A DNA stretch of 64,000 nt, from the NCBI GenBank assembly GCA_020186115.1, contig WSYJ01000175.1, forward strand, positions 116,194 to 180,193. The letters are read 5' to 3'. The stretch comes from Histomonas meleagridis. Taxonomy: Eukaryota > Parabasalia > Tritrichomonadida > Dientamoebidae. The notes under the pieces are model-generated. The model was given only the letters and a program-made list of their open reading frames with translations, ran no database searches and was not told the origin of the DNA. The first letter of the stretch is position 1, and every line of letters begins with the position of its first letter. The position numbers were made by a program, and so were the translations under genes. Positions 9,666-19,989 of the stretch are shown piece by piece.

Positions 9666-10688
9666 TTAATCTAAGTATATTCTATAAGAAGTATTTTTTG
9701 TAGAGTATAGATAATTTCCAGAGTAATTGAGCATCATATTCAAGTCCTTATGTTGCCCATATACACCTCCAAGTTTAAAGCCATTATATAAATCCAGATC
9801 TCTTACTAAAGTTTTTAAGTTGCATTTATTCTTTCCATGATCCAAATGATAAACACTTGGTTCGTAGTTATATCCAATAGAAGATTTCATTCGATGGAAA
9901 ATTCCATACATAAAGTTGTCCCATGTACAATAACCAACTTCAAAGTCAGGAATCAACGATATATTAAATCGCGTTTGATCGCGTGCAAATAGAAACAAAT
10001 CACCACCAATGTGTTTATTTGATGGTAGATTCGAAAAAATTTCATGGATAAGGTTATAATCGGTTTGAAAAATGTCATCTGTGAAATTAGTGATCTGAAC
10101 TCGAGCAATACCAATGTAAGTTTTAATGCCAAATTTGGAACAGATGCGACGTGTGGTGTCAAACCAATAATCTGGTATGATGATATCGGAATTAACAATC
10201 GCGAGAAATGGTGTGGTTGTAAGTTTGTGACTAGAAACTATCCATGATCGAACAAGAGGATTCCCATGGAATCCCGTTTGAAGATGTTCGTTATAAAAGA
10301 TAACTTGTGGTGGATAAAGCTTTTTTATTGTATCATTTAATTCATTTGTAAATATTACAACTTTAACATCAGGTTGACGAACCCATGAATTTATAGCGTA
10401 CAAGTGCATTTTGAGTTGAAGTGGTGTCATTTTTGGTGATGGAATCGTGAATAAAGTGAGAAAAGAAGTAAAAATAGAAAATTTGAAATTTGCAATATAA
10501 GTATCTGTAATAATGAGGAAGGTATAAGCCAATATTATTAAAAATAAAATCTCTATAAAAAGGAATTGAAATTTCAATTTGATGTTTCTGATATAACAAA
10601 ATTTCCATAAATGTAAATTTTTTATGTCACACCTCCTGCTAGCCAAACAAATAATTTCTTGGCTCCCAGGAGGTTTGATTGGTTTCAT
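9666..10688 (-). CDS. Type II membrane glycosyltransferase-like protein
   Basis: Predicted 340-residue protein with a short cytosolic N-terminus, one membrane segment (about residues 43-62, FLFIEILFLIILAYTFLII) and a lumenal domain, the topology of Golgi glycosyltransferases. The lumenal part has features of a GT-A fold: a VNSDIIIPDYWFD stretch (candidate metal-binding acidic motif), GGDLFLFARD, and CTWDNFMYG followed by a YHLDHGKN block near the C-terminus. Two NxS/T sites are present. I cannot assign a GT family or donor sugar. ATG at 10688. The gene is divergent from the bromodomain gene with 78 bases between starts. Confidence 0.65.
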   Translation of the reverse strand: MKPIKPPGSQEIICLASRRCDIKNLHLWKFCYIRNIKLKFQFLFIEILFLIILAYTFLIITDTYIANFKFSIFTSFLTLFTIPSPKMTPLQLKMHLYAINSWVRQPDVKVVIFTNELNDTIKKLYPPQVIFYNEHLQTGFHGNPLVRSWIVSSHKLTTTPFLAIVNSDIIIPDYWFDTTRRICSKFGIKTYIGIARVQITNFTDDIFQTDYNLIHEIFSNLPSNKHIGGDLFLFARDQTRFNISLIPDFEVGYCTWDNFMYGIFHRMKSSIGYNYEPSVYHLDHGKNKCNLKTLVRDLDLYNGFKLGGVYGQHKDLNMMLNYSGNYLYSTKNTSYRIYLD

Positions 10689-10766
10689 AGCTCACTTCCA
10701 TTTCTTGTATAACGATCAAAATTTGAATTGGATTGAATTGATACTTTTCAATTATCAATTCAAAAG

Positions 10767-11459
10767 ATGGATGAAAAAATCAGAAAAGAAGCACTCAACG
10801 TAGTAGACAAGCTTTTAGAACATCCTCTTGCCAACATATTTATTGATCCAATTCAACCCAACGAAGGAGACACAGAGTTTGAGAAAATTGTTACAAATCC
10901 ACAAGATTTAACATCAATCAAAAATCGGCTAATTAATAACGAATATACTTCAATATCTAAGTTCTACGATGATATGGAAAGTGTTTGGGTGAGTACCGAG
11001 CAATATTATAGCACAGATCCCCACTTAATGGTTATTGCCGCCGATTGCAGGAAAACGTTTAACAAACTTAAACGGTCGATCGACGTTCTTTCTATGGGAA
11101 CATGGTGTACAGAGTTATTTAGACTTAAAAACAAAGCTATAGAGATAATGAACCAGCCCCCAAATAAGATGAAACAGTATTCATCGTCTTCTTCATCAAA
11201 TTCAAATCATACACAAAAACAAACATTAAGTCTCTTGTCTGAAAGAGAAATACAAAACTTCATTACGGCTTCCGAAATGATGAATGAAGAAGAACAGAAC
11301 GAAATTGTTAAAATTATTTCAGAGATTGATCCTGAAGTGGATCCATCAAAACCGGAAATTAATCTGAATGTAACAAAAATGAATTTAAGTGCAATATATG
11401 CTGTTAGAGATTTCATGAAAAATGCCCTCGAAAAAAGAGGTCAAAAATATCCTGAATAA
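10767..11459 (+). CDS. Bromodomain-NET (BET-like) protein
   Basis: Predicted 230-residue chromatin reader. A single bromodomain-like region spans about residues 8-100 (HPLANIFIDP, VTNPQDLTSIKNRL, then AADCRKTFNKL), followed by a serine-rich linker and an extra-terminal (NET) domain at about 150-215 (LSEREIQNFI...EEEQNEIVKIISEIDPEVDP). Metazoan BET proteins have two bromodomains and yeast Bdf1/2 likewise, so this is a short one-bromodomain form. The position of the acetyl-lysine-binding Asn appears to be occupied by Tyr (QYYSTDP), so canonical acetyl-lysine binding may be weakened; this rests on alignment by eye. It lies among other chromatin genes. Confidence 0.8.
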   Translation: MDEKIRKEALNVVDKLLEHPLANIFIDPIQPNEGDTEFEKIVTNPQDLTSIKNRLINNEYTSISKFYDDMESVWVSTEQYYSTDPHLMVIAADCRKTFNKLKRSIDVLSMGTWCTELFRLKNKAIEIMNQPPNKMKQYSSSSSSNSNHTQKQTLSLLSEREIQNFITASEMMNEEEQNEIVKIISEIDPEVDPSKPEINLNVTKMNLSAIYAVRDFMKNALEKRGQKYPE

Positions 11460-11617
11460 ATAAATATTTTTTTTTATAAATCCTATTAAAAAGAATTAAT
11501 TTCAAACTCATATTAAGATGATATTTTTTATAACCTCAACCAAATACATTTGTTTTAATGATATAATGAATTCTCATAAATTTGTTCTAAAAAATAGGGC
11601 GCCCTGATTTTAGGAAA

Positions 11618-11633
11618 GACGTTTATTAAACGG
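11618..11633 (+). promoter_or_regulatory. CGTT/AACG motif pair before eS6
   Basis: GACGTTTATTAAACGG lies 20-35 bases before the eS6 ATG and combines the GACGTTT heptamer with an AACGG Myb-type core. A GGGCGCCC palindrome sits just upstream (11597-11604). Function inferred from position and recurrence. Confidence 0.4.
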
Positions 11634-11652
11634 TTGAGGCCGATCCTTTGTT

Positions 11653-12303
11653 ATGAGGCTTACTCTCGCCTATCCAGATCACGGAACACAAATTTGCATT
11701 GATGTCGAAGATCCAGTTGCTTTGAACTCTTTGTATGACCACCGTCTTGGTCAAGATATTGATGGTGCTATTCTTGGACAACAATTTGCAGGATATCTTT
11801 TCCGTCTTGGTGGTGGATTTGACAAACAAGGATTCCCAATGAAACAAGGAGTTCTTACACCACGACGTGTTCGCCTTCTTCTTCGTGCAGGTACATCATG
11901 CTATCGTCCACGTAAAGATGGTGAACGTAAAAGAAAAACAGTTCGTGGTTGTGTTATTTCATCTGAAATTTCTGCACTTCATCTTATAGTTCTTAAGAAA
12001 GGTGAAGCAGAAATTGAAGGTCTTACAGATAAAGTTGTTCCACGTCGTTATGGTCCTAAGCGTGCCACAAGAATTCGTGCAATTTTTGGAGCAGATAAGA
12101 AAGCCGATGTTACAAAACTTGTTCTTCGTCGTGAAGTTAAACCAGGCAAATTCACACAACCAAAAATCCAAAGACTTATTACACCACGTCGTCTTGCGCG
12201 CAAGGCCAAATTCTTAAAGGAGAAGAAAGCCCGCAAGGAAGCAGCAACAAAGAAGGCTGAAGCATATAAGGCCTTGCTTGAACAAAGAGGATTGAAGCAT
12301 TAA
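11653..12303 (+). CDS. RPS6: Small ribosomal subunit protein eS6
   Basis: Component of the 40S subunit, 216 residues. The family signatures are plain: GGFDKQGFPMKQGVLTPRRV, RLLLRAGTSCYRPRKDGERK, KTVRGC, VVPRRYGPKRATRIR and IQRLITPRRLARK. The protein ends at QRGLKH, some 30 residues shorter than animal or yeast eS6, so the C-terminal serine tail phosphorylated by S6 kinase is absent. G+C and codon use are higher than in the surrounding genes, as expected for a highly expressed gene. The start at 11653 matches the family N-terminus (MRLTLAYP). Confidence 0.97.
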   Translation: MRLTLAYPDHGTQICIDVEDPVALNSLYDHRLGQDIDGAILGQQFAGYLFRLGGGFDKQGFPMKQGVLTPRRVRLLLRAGTSCYRPRKDGERKRKTVRGCVISSEISALHLIVLKKGEAEIEGLTDKVVPRRYGPKRATRIRAIFGADKKADVTKLVLRREVKPGKFTQPKIQRLITPRRLARKAKFLKEKKARKEAATKKAEAYKALLEQRGLKH

Positions 12304-12387
12304 ATAAACGTACTTTTTAGAAAAAGTCAAATATTGAATAAATCATTCAATTTTTTCACTAGGTCTGTTTGAACCTTCAGTTGGAAT

Positions 12388-12816
12388 ATGTGTGAAATCC
12401 AAACATTTTGGGGAGTTTCAATTCCTGCAGGCAAAAAGGTAGAACTACAGATCCCAGATAATCTTTACACAATTGTAACTAATATATGTTTAGGGGAAAT
12501 CACAAAGCAAGAACCAACAAAAGTAAAACTCTACTTAGAAACAATTTTAATTGATGAAATTGATGAAGCAAAACAGGAAGCGCCAACGGAAAAACATGAA
12601 ACAGTTTTAACAATTTTAATCCCGAACCAATTCGAGCAATTCCCAACAAATCAGATTTATTCTCCTCTCAATAAAGTATACATTGAAGCTGACGGTCCAA
12701 ACACAATTTACATTTCAGGATATTATGATGATATAGAAGATGATGCAGAGGAAGAAGAAGAAGAAATCATAGAAGGTAACATTGACGAAATTCTCATGAA
12801 CAAGAAACTTGAATAA
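12388..12816 (+). CDS. Nucleoplasmin-like histone chaperone domain protein
   Basis: Predicted 142-residue nuclear protein. It begins with FWGVSIPAGKKVELQIPD, the typical opening of nucleoplasmin-like domains found in FKBP39/46, yeast Fpr3/4 and plant HD2 proteins. It closes the domain with TIYISGYYDD and an acidic tail (about residues 115-125, DDAEEEEEEII). In that family the domain forms pentamers and binds histones. No FKBP or zinc-finger domain follows, so this is a stand-alone chaperone-like form. It follows eS6 by 84 bases, with an AAACG core in the gap. Confidence 0.72.
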   Translation: MCEIQTFWGVSIPAGKKVELQIPDNLYTIVTNICLGEITKQEPTKVKLYLETILIDEIDEAKQEAPTEKHETVLTILIPNQFEQFPTNQIYSPLNKVYIEADGPNTIYISGYYDDIEDDAEEEEEEIIEGNIDEILMNKKLE

Positions 12817-12881
12817 AGAGTTATGTTAAGATACAATTGGAATTAAAGAAATTTTTTAGGGGTTTGAAGTACGTTTATTTA

Positions 12882-12894
12882 GCGTTTAAACGTC
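12882..12894 (+). promoter_or_regulatory. Palindromic GCGTTTAAACGTC element before Mrt4
   Basis: GCGTTTAAACGTC contains the palindrome CGTTTAAACG, with another ACGTTT ten bases upstream (12871). It sits about 60 bases before the Mrt4 ATG. The CGTT/AACG core recurs at other promoters in this window. Confidence 0.4.
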
Positions 12895-12952
12895 TTTTGC
12901 TCGACCAAAAGAACCTTCTCAATTTCCAATCAAGGTCCTAAAAAGTGACAAA

Positions 12953-13597
12953 ATGAGTCGAAGAGGAACAGGAAAAGACACTTCTAATAAAAAGCATAAG
13001 GCAGATAAAATAGAAGTTGTTAATACACTTAAAGAAAACCTTCCAAAGTATCAAAGAGTTTATGTCTTAGAATTTTCTTCTAAGAAATCAGACCATTTGA
13101 ATCAAATTCGAAGAAGGTTCAGATCTTCTGTTTTATCTTTGGCTAAAAATTCACTCATTGGTTTCGCACTTGGAACAACAGAACAAAACTCAACTCTTCC
13201 AAATATTTACCAGCTTAATCAATATCTCAAAGATAATACTGGTATTTTTATGACAAACGAAACACATGATACTGTTGTTCAATATTTCCAGGATTTACAT
13301 TATTCTGATTATGCTACATCAGGATTTATTCCAGATCAAACATTCACAGTTCCTGCTGGTCCATTACCACAATTTGTTTTCAGCTTGGATTCATATCTTA
13401 GAGAGCTTGGTCTTCCTGTTCAATTAGATAATGGTACAATCACAAATGTTCGCGATTATGATGTTTGTGTTGCTGGAAAGCCATTAACTAAAAATGCTGC
13501 AAGGCTGTTGAAGCAATTCGACCAAAAGATTGCAACATTTTCTGTTACACCAATTGCATATTGGGAAAATGGTCAAATATTTACTCCAAACCAATAA
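12953..13597 (+). CDS. MRT4: Ribosome assembly factor Mrt4 (P0-like)
   Basis: Predicted 214-residue nucleolar 60S assembly factor related to stalk protein P0, which it precedes on pre-ribosomes. It is recognisable by the basic N-terminus, the YVLEFSSKKSDHLNQIRRRF region, the FALGTT and GIFMTNET blocks, the insertion-region phrase FTVPAGPLPQF, and LRELGLPVQLDNGTITNVRD followed by VCVAGKPLTKNAARLLKQF. Length and order match Mrt4 (about 220-240 residues). It lacks the P0 C-terminal acidic stalk tail, as expected for Mrt4. Confidence 0.9.
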   Translation: MSRRGTGKDTSNKKHKADKIEVVNTLKENLPKYQRVYVLEFSSKKSDHLNQIRRRFRSSVLSLAKNSLIGFALGTTEQNSTLPNIYQLNQYLKDNTGIFMTNETHDTVVQYFQDLHYSDYATSGFIPDQTFTVPAGPLPQFVFSLDSYLRELGLPVQLDNGTITNVRDYDVCVAGKPLTKNAARLLKQFDQKIATFSVTPIAYWENGQIFTPNQ

Positions 13598-13714
13598 AGA
13601 ATATTAATGAATGAAGTAATTTTTTTGGTTTTAGTAATAATTCTTTGAGTATGAAAGATATTTGCTAGTTTTCATTTTATTTTGATTTCTGAGAGGTTTG
13701 TTTAGATTCTTTGG

Positions 13715-15658
13715 ATGGATGAAAAAGAGATAAATCCAGAGTTTCTTCAAATAATTCATGAAGAAAGAGATCTTCAAAACAGAATCCAAAATGAAAAAGA
13801 TTTTATGGAAAATAAAAATAAAATTTTACAAGATATACAATCAAAATTCCAAAAATCAAAACAAAGATTCGAATCAATTTCAAATTCATTACGAGAGGCA
13901 ATAAACAAACAATCTATAATAGAATATTCCGAAGGAAAAAAACCTTCAGTTCTCAAAATTTCAAATTTCGAAGGACAAACACCATATTTATTTCATTTAA
14001 GATATATGCTTCATATAGCCCATCTTAAGTCAATAATTCTTAGATTAAAAGAAAGACTTTATCATTTGCGAATGTCAACATTTTGCATGGATGATAAGGA
14101 TAATATAAATAATTTTGATATTTGTTCAGGTGTTGACCTTAATGATTTTGATCCTACAGAATTCATTCTACCAATTGATACTTCAATTCCGGAAAACAAA
14201 ATTAAATTAAGTTTTTCAGAAAAACTAAAAAACATTACAATTGATGAATGTGAAAACGAACTCCACATAAATTTAATTAAGTTCCAACCACAAGAACCCG
14301 TCATTGCAGATCTTTCGTCCGTCCCACAATTTCATTTATCATCAACTTCCATAACGCCACCTAATTTACAGAATGAGTTTATCGAAATACAACGTCTCTT
14401 TAATTCACAAAGCAATCAGCAGCTCCAAAACAACGAAATTAATATTGCAAAAACCGTTAACAAAATCACATCACAACTTCAACTTGCGAAACAAACATTA
14501 AATTCACTTGCTAGAGAATCAAATTCTGGAATATCATCTAAAATATGGACAACAGAGAAGATAATTCATAATAAAATGTTCGAAATTACAAAAGCTTTAA
14601 ACAAATCTCTTGAAAAAGTCTTAATAAATAATGAAATATCAGTCAAACCATTTGGTTACAGAGAGCCAAATCCAATAGTTGTTAAAGTTCCCGATGAATC
14701 CGAAACAAATCACTTTAAATCAATTGATTCAGAAATTGAATCAACAATTACATCAATGAAGCAAATTAATGAAAATGATATTAATTCAGCAAAACAAATT
14801 ATTTCTTCTTTTGAAAAGCCAAAGAATATTGTTTTAGAAGAAGAAGAAGAAGAAGAAATTTGTGATTTCATCGAGAAAAATAAGGAAATAATAGAAATAA
14901 GAGAAAAAATATTAAATCAACAAAAAGAGGCATTGCAAAAATTAACAGATTTAATCGGAACATTGCCTGAAAACGTAAATGAATTTAAAGTAAATCCAAA
15001 CATCCAAAAACGGTTTACGATTGAACTCCCTTCAAAAATTCCACTGAACGATACAACAGAAAAAACAGAACAAAATCAGTTAATTGAAAGCAACAGAAAA
15101 ATTTTCAATGATTTCATCAGAAATAATAATGACCTCACTGAAATTTCAATACCCGATATCACACAAACCGTCAAATATTCTGAAAATCAACGGTTTAAGA
15201 ATATCGTCGAAAAATGGAAGGAAAAACTTCAAGAATCTTCAATGGATAATTATACATCACTTTTAGCAAAGCGAAAAGAAGAGCTAACAGAAGAGTTAGC
15301 AAGTTGGGAATCAAAGTTTAAAGCATTTCAACGCCAACGCCAACTTTTGGAATCGAAACGAGAAAGTTATGAAGCAAATTTACAGAACGCGAAAGAAAGG
15401 AGAAGCCAAAACTTAAAGCAATACGAGAAATTTGTAACTCTAAACAAAAAACTTCCGCTTTATAAACAGAATTTGCCAAAAATAATCGAAAATTTGGAAA
15501 AAGAAATTTGGACGAAAAAAATTGAAATTAGAAACAAAGAAAAAATGAAAACAAGATGGATGAAAGCAAACCAAGCATACGAGGAAATGATGAAAGAAAT
15601 GGAAAAACTTCAGAATCAAATACGGCAACACGATGACGAAGTGTCCAAGAAAAAATAA
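13715..15658 (+). CDS. Long coiled-coil protein of unknown function
   Basis: Predicted 647-residue protein with no recognised catalytic domain. Heptad-like stretches rich in Glu, Lys, Gln and Asn occupy about residues 8-65, 240-300, 375-420 and 510-647; an acidic run (EEEEEEE) lies near residue 372. The last 130 residues form the most continuous predicted coiled coil (KRKEELTEELASWESKFKAF and following). This suggests a cytoskeletal or centrosomal scaffold, but that is inference. ATG at 13715, about 118 bases after Mrt4 on the same strand. Confidence 0.72.
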   Translation: MDEKEINPEFLQIIHEERDLQNRIQNEKDFMENKNKILQDIQSKFQKSKQRFESISNSLREAINKQSIIEYSEGKKPSVLKISNFEGQTPYLFHLRYMLHIAHLKSIILRLKERLYHLRMSTFCMDDKDNINNFDICSGVDLNDFDPTEFILPIDTSIPENKIKLSFSEKLKNITIDECENELHINLIKFQPQEPVIADLSSVPQFHLSSTSITPPNLQNEFIEIQRLFNSQSNQQLQNNEINIAKTVNKITSQLQLAKQTLNSLARESNSGISSKIWTTEKIIHNKMFEITKALNKSLEKVLINNEISVKPFGYREPNPIVVKVPDESETNHFKSIDSEIESTITSMKQINENDINSAKQIISSFEKPKNIVLEEEEEEEICDFIEKNKEIIEIREKILNQQKEALQKLTDLIGTLPENVNEFKVNPNIQKRFTIELPSKIPLNDTTEKTEQNQLIESNRKIFNDFIRNNNDLTEISIPDITQTVKYSENQRFKNIVEKWKEKLQESSMDNYTSLLAKRKEELTEELASWESKFKAFQRQRQLLESKRESYEANLQNAKERRSQNLKQYEKFVTLNKKLPLYKQNLPKIIENLEKEIWTKKIEIRNKEKMKTRWMKANQAYEEMMKEMEKLQNQIRQHDDEVSKKK

Positions 15659-16140
15659 AATAAAATTTGTTTAATATTAAATTTGTTTGCCACAATTATA
15701 ACGATCGGTTTTAATTCAAAAATCGACTTTTTCAGAGCGTAATAAAATATGTTCTTGGCCAAGAAAAATTTTTATATATGAAATATGCGATGTTACTGGC
15801 ATAGGCCTCATTTATGTGTTTAGGCATTCCTTATCTTTCTTAATTATTACATTTATTTTTGATTAATAAATCTCAATCATTAAAATAATTTAAAACAAAA
15901 TTATACAGCACAGGATTTTGGGCTTGAGGAACATTAATGTCTGATTTACTTATCGCGCTCTCCTTATATCTCAATTATTTCCTGCCCTTTTCCTTCCATG
16001 TTATTTCCTGCCCTTTTTTTCTATCGCGCCATTGTGGTCATGTAACCCATTCAAAAAATGGATTTTTCAGTCCATTTTAACCGTTTTTACATCTTGATTT
16101 TTCAACTTTTTGATAAAAACAATTGTTTTCATTTTTCACA
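15659..16140. other. Long upstream region of the Rab1-like gene
   Basis: About 480 non-coding bases. It holds two copies each of 'tatcgcgc' (15957-15965 and 16022-16030 region) and 'atttcctgccctttt' (about 15975-16018), so a short local duplication. TTAACCGTTTTT (16077-16088) and a TCATTTTT initiator-like motif (16129-16136) precede the Rab1 ATG. Confidence 0.5.
16129..16136 (+). promoter_or_regulatory. Initiator-like TCATTTTT just before the Rab1 ATG
   Basis: TCATTTTT ends four bases before the ATG at 16141. It fits the trichomonad initiator consensus TCAYWYT, normally placed 5-20 bases from the start codon. This supports 16141 as the start. Confidence 0.45.
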
Positions 16141-16752
16141 ATGGCGACCAACGACTATGATTATCTTTTCAAGGTATTAATTATTGGAAACTCAGGTGTA
16201 GGTAAGAGTTGTTTACTCCTCCGTTTCGCTGAAGATATGTTTAGTGATAACTACATTTCAACTATTGGTGTCGATTTCAAGATCAAAAAGATTGAACTTG
16301 AAGGCAAATCAATTAAGCTTCAGATCTGGGATACAGCTGGTCAAGAAAGATTCAGGACTATAACAAAAAGCTATTATCGCGGAAGTAACGGTATTGTTGT
16401 TGTTTATGATATTACTGATCGTGAGTCATTCGAACAAGTCTCACACTGGATGACTGAAATTGATTCACACGCTTCATCAGATGTTTGTCGTCTCCTTGTC
16501 GGAAATAAATGTGATTTAGATGATAAGAGAGCTGTTAAGACAGAAGAAGGCGAGGCCCTTGCTCGTCAATTCGGAATTCCATTCCTTGAAACATCAGCCA
16601 AAGATTCTAAGAATGTTGACGAAATGTTCATAACAATGTCAAGCGCAATGAAGAAGAAGGCTGGTGGTTTATCACCAAGCGCAGCTCCAACAGGCGGAAG
16701 TGTTAACGTTCAAAAAGGACAATCGGTTGGTGGAAAAACATGCAATTGCTAA
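16141..16752 (+). CDS. Rab1/Ypt1-like small GTPase
   Basis: Predicted 203-residue GTPase of ER-Golgi traffic. P-loop GNSGVGKS, switch [32 protein letters not shown] and ETSAK motifs are all intact. The effector region and [13 protein letters not shown] stretch are closest to Rab1/Ypt1 (Rab8 is the main alternative). The C-terminus ends in CNC, suitable for double geranylgeranylation. The frame is open upstream, but the only ATG fitting the family N-terminus is 16141, supported by the initiator-like motif just before it. Confidence 0.92.
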   Translation: MATNDYDYLFKVLIIGNSGVGKSCLLLRFAEDMFSDNYISTIGVDFKIKKIELEGKSIKLQIWDTAGQERFRTITKSYYRGSNGIVVVYDITDRESFEQVSHWMTEIDSHASSDVCRLLVGNKCDLDDKRAVKTEEGEALARQFGIPFLETSAKDSKNVDEMFITMSSAMKKKAGGLSPSAAPTGGSVNVQKGQSVGGKTCNC

Positions 16753-16937
16753 ATAAAGCATCAAATTTCATTTTTAAAAAGTTATACAAAAAGTGAAAAT
16801 CACAATCAAAAGCAAGTGTATAAGTCGTTCGCTTGAATACTTTACATTACTAAAATAAAAATCATTTTTGCAAAATTCGTTCCTACGATAAAATACTATG
16901 AAAATGAAGGATCGGCAAAGTTGCCAACCCCTCTCTA

Positions 16938-19200
16938 TCATCCTATAAATACAGCTACTGTAGTGTTGTCAACAACGGAAGTAATCTTACCAATAATCAT
17001 ACTATTTATTTTTGTTGTTAATGCAGTATCATCATCAAAAATACTACCACCATAAAGTATTATATCACCAACGCTGTAAGCAGCACTATCGTTTACTTTA
17101 AAATAATAATCACCATGAATAGCAAAATCTATAGTATATTTATTAATACATATATCTTGTTTAATAGTATCTCCTATTTGAAATATTTCAATAGAATGAT
17201 GTTTATTAACACAAATACCAATAAATTCTTTATAAGAACCACTACTTTTAACACTAGGTATACAGTTAGTAGAATCTGTAGTAGAAATATATTTATAAGT
17301 CCCATTTTCATTAATCAATTTATAAACATTACCTGTTATAAATACTGGTTTTCCAATGATGAAATTAACAATATTATCATTTTCCGAAATAGGTGAATTA
17401 TTAGTTATTGTTTTATTAATCTGTCCTCCTCCAGTACTACTAATGATAGCTACTCTATACTGACTATTAGAATAGTGCCAAAATTCTAATTCATTTTGAT
17501 AAGAAGCTATCCTCCGAGTATATGTTCCTGGTGCTTCTGTTGATTGATCATGATATACAAAATCTACAAATCTACCGATTCTTAATACAGCATTTGAATA
17601 AGGAACTATATCATTAGGTTCATGAATATGGGAACTATATGTAAAAGTAGAAGGTTTGTGAGTAATATCATTATAACTATGAGTATGGCCATTTACTGAG
17701 AAAAAACTTACATTAATATTAGTTAATAGAATTACAATTTATATTATTATTATTTCCATTAAAACTGATATTACCATCATTATTATGGAGTTTACCGAAA
17801 TACATAGTATTACCAGAAGTTCTTATTCTTGAACTATAATTACTATCATCATTACTATCATTAAAATCAATATATTGTTCAATTTCCATAACACCATCAC
17901 TTTCAATAGTAGCTATACATATCAAAGTATTTAAATAATTTCCTGGTGAAGAACCGTTATTAATATAATAAATGTTAATTTTACCATCAACAGTAATATC
18001 AACATTAAATTCTGAATGAGTATGATTATTTAAACTAAAATTATCAACATGTATATCATTAATATAATTTACTTCTCAATTACCATATATTTTCAAATCG
18101 TTATTAATAGTGTTGTGAGTATGATTTATTAGACAAAAGTTATCAACATCTATATTATTAATATAATTACGATTTATATTACCGTTAACAGTAAAAATAT
18201 TATTAAATTCTGTATGAGTATGATTTAATAAAGTATATTCATCATCATGATTATGTGTTGTTAATGAAATATTATTAGTATCAATTCCATTAATATAATT
18301 ACAACTAATATTACCGTTTCTAAATATACTTACATAATTACCATCACATGTTTTGAATCTTAAACAAGTATCGATGTTATCATCAGAACCTACGTAATGT
18401 TCTATTACACTTCAATCATCTCCATATGGTAATACACCTATTTCCATTCTGATAGAATTATATGGGAACGCATTAAATTCATTATAGATAAACAATCCTT
18501 TATAAATATTCGTATCATCTGAATATTTACTACAATCAATATTCTACATGAAATATCATTACCTACTAATAAATCTTGTTTAATCTTAGTCCATTCACCA
18601 TATTCATTATATGATATTCCTGTTAAAGCCTTATTTATATCAGTTAAATTAAAATTAGTTAAATACTGATCATAAGTATGAGTTGTTAGAAGAAAGTTAT
18701 TAACAGGTATATCATTACCATACTTTGTTTCTATATTACCATTAACCTCTAAATTTCGATTGATATTAATATATATTTCATAGATATCTTCTCCTTCTTC
18801 GTTAATTTTTATTTAATCTTTATTATAATCAATTCCTGTTAGCTTGTTATTTATATTAAATATATCATTATTAATTACTGACAACTCATCTAAATCAATA
18901 CCATTAATATTATTACATTCTTTATCACCATTAACTTCAAGATTTTGATCAATATTAGTATATATTTCATATATATCTTTTTCCTCATATTCATTAATAA
19001 TGATTCCAATTAAATCTTAATGATAAGTAATTCCTGTATAATTATTTAAATCAGAGCTTATTAAGTAATTATCATGTTTATGCTCAATAAATCTTTTATA
19101 TATCTGACAATCAACTAATAACATACCTAATTCATTAGTTCTCCGGTATTTAGAAACATCTTCATAATAATATTTCAAATTTTTGAAAATTACATTCATT
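16938..19200 (-). pseudogene. Degenerate tail-fibre-like (virion-type) gene
   Basis: Read on the minus strand, this 2.2-kb stretch translates into segments of one long repetitive protein, interrupted by several stops and frame changes. It starts near MNVIFKNLKYYYEDVSKYRR (19199) and ends in an intact 126-residue segment (17318-16938) with SVGDIILYGGSIF and IGKITSVVDNTTVAV. The middle has repeated NNHTHS/NGHTHS phrases and an ITHKPST block, with H-x-H motifs like those of phage and virus tail-fibre or receptor-binding proteins. Such genes occur in Maverick/polinton-type elements, which are abundant in trichomonads. I see no integrase, polymerase or capsid gene beside it, so I call it a decayed remnant. 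Origin is inference. Confidence 0.55.
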
Positions 19201-19989
19201 TCTAAGAATAGATTTATTAACTTTTTAAATTACTTGAAAGGGAGAAACATCACTGAATTTAATGAAATAAAGACAACAATAAAAAATGAATCAATCAAAA
19301 AAATTTGCCAATTTTCATGTAGCGATTCGAATCTATATTAGAAAAATGTCAATATATATTATATGAGGTTTCATACAAAGAAATTACACGAATGTTCTGA
19401 GAAACATTAAAATTATTATCATTACATAGAAAAAAATATTAATATCAATATTAATAAATTGGAAAGCTTTCAGAGTTCAATTATCCATAATAATGAGGAA
19501 AATTTTTCGTCAAAACTTCACATTTGAATGATTTCATCAACAGTACTATATTCTTCTGCAATTATCGGTGAAATATCATAATTAATTTGTTGAATCTTGT
19601 TTTATATTTATGATTAAACATATATAAAACATTGTTGTGAAATGTTTTATCCTTTCTGTTATAGTTAAGAATAAAAATGCACCCATAAGTGAAATATATT
19701 TTATATTCAAATTATGAAGAGTACTCTTCAAACGCGATTACTAATCCATTGTAATTTGAGATTATCTGTATATGATATAAGAGACCCAAACAATTGTTTT
19801 GTGATATCAATTTTGGCGGGTTTTTCAATTTTGGCGGGCTTTTAACGGAAGGAGGATGCGACCGTTATGCCCTGGAAATACGATTCCTCATTAAAATATA
19901 CTGATTTTTTTCTTAAATAAAACAGAAATACATTTTTAAAAAATTAATTTATAAACTAATATATGCTTTTAAAAAATATAACTATGTAT
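19201..19989. other. Non-coding debris between tail-fibre remnant and DUF3447 pseudogene
   Basis: About 790 AT-rich bases with no recognisable gene. Near its right end are two direct copies of TTTTGGCGGG (19811-19820 and 19829-19838), and then GCGACCGTTA (19858-19867), a decamer also found at 42558-42567 and, inverted, at 63159-63168. Confidence 0.5.

Noticed and set aside
19318-19345. Possible tRNA T-loop (GATTCGAATC)
   Set aside because: The flanking bases do not pair as a T-stem, and no acceptor or anticodon arm is present.
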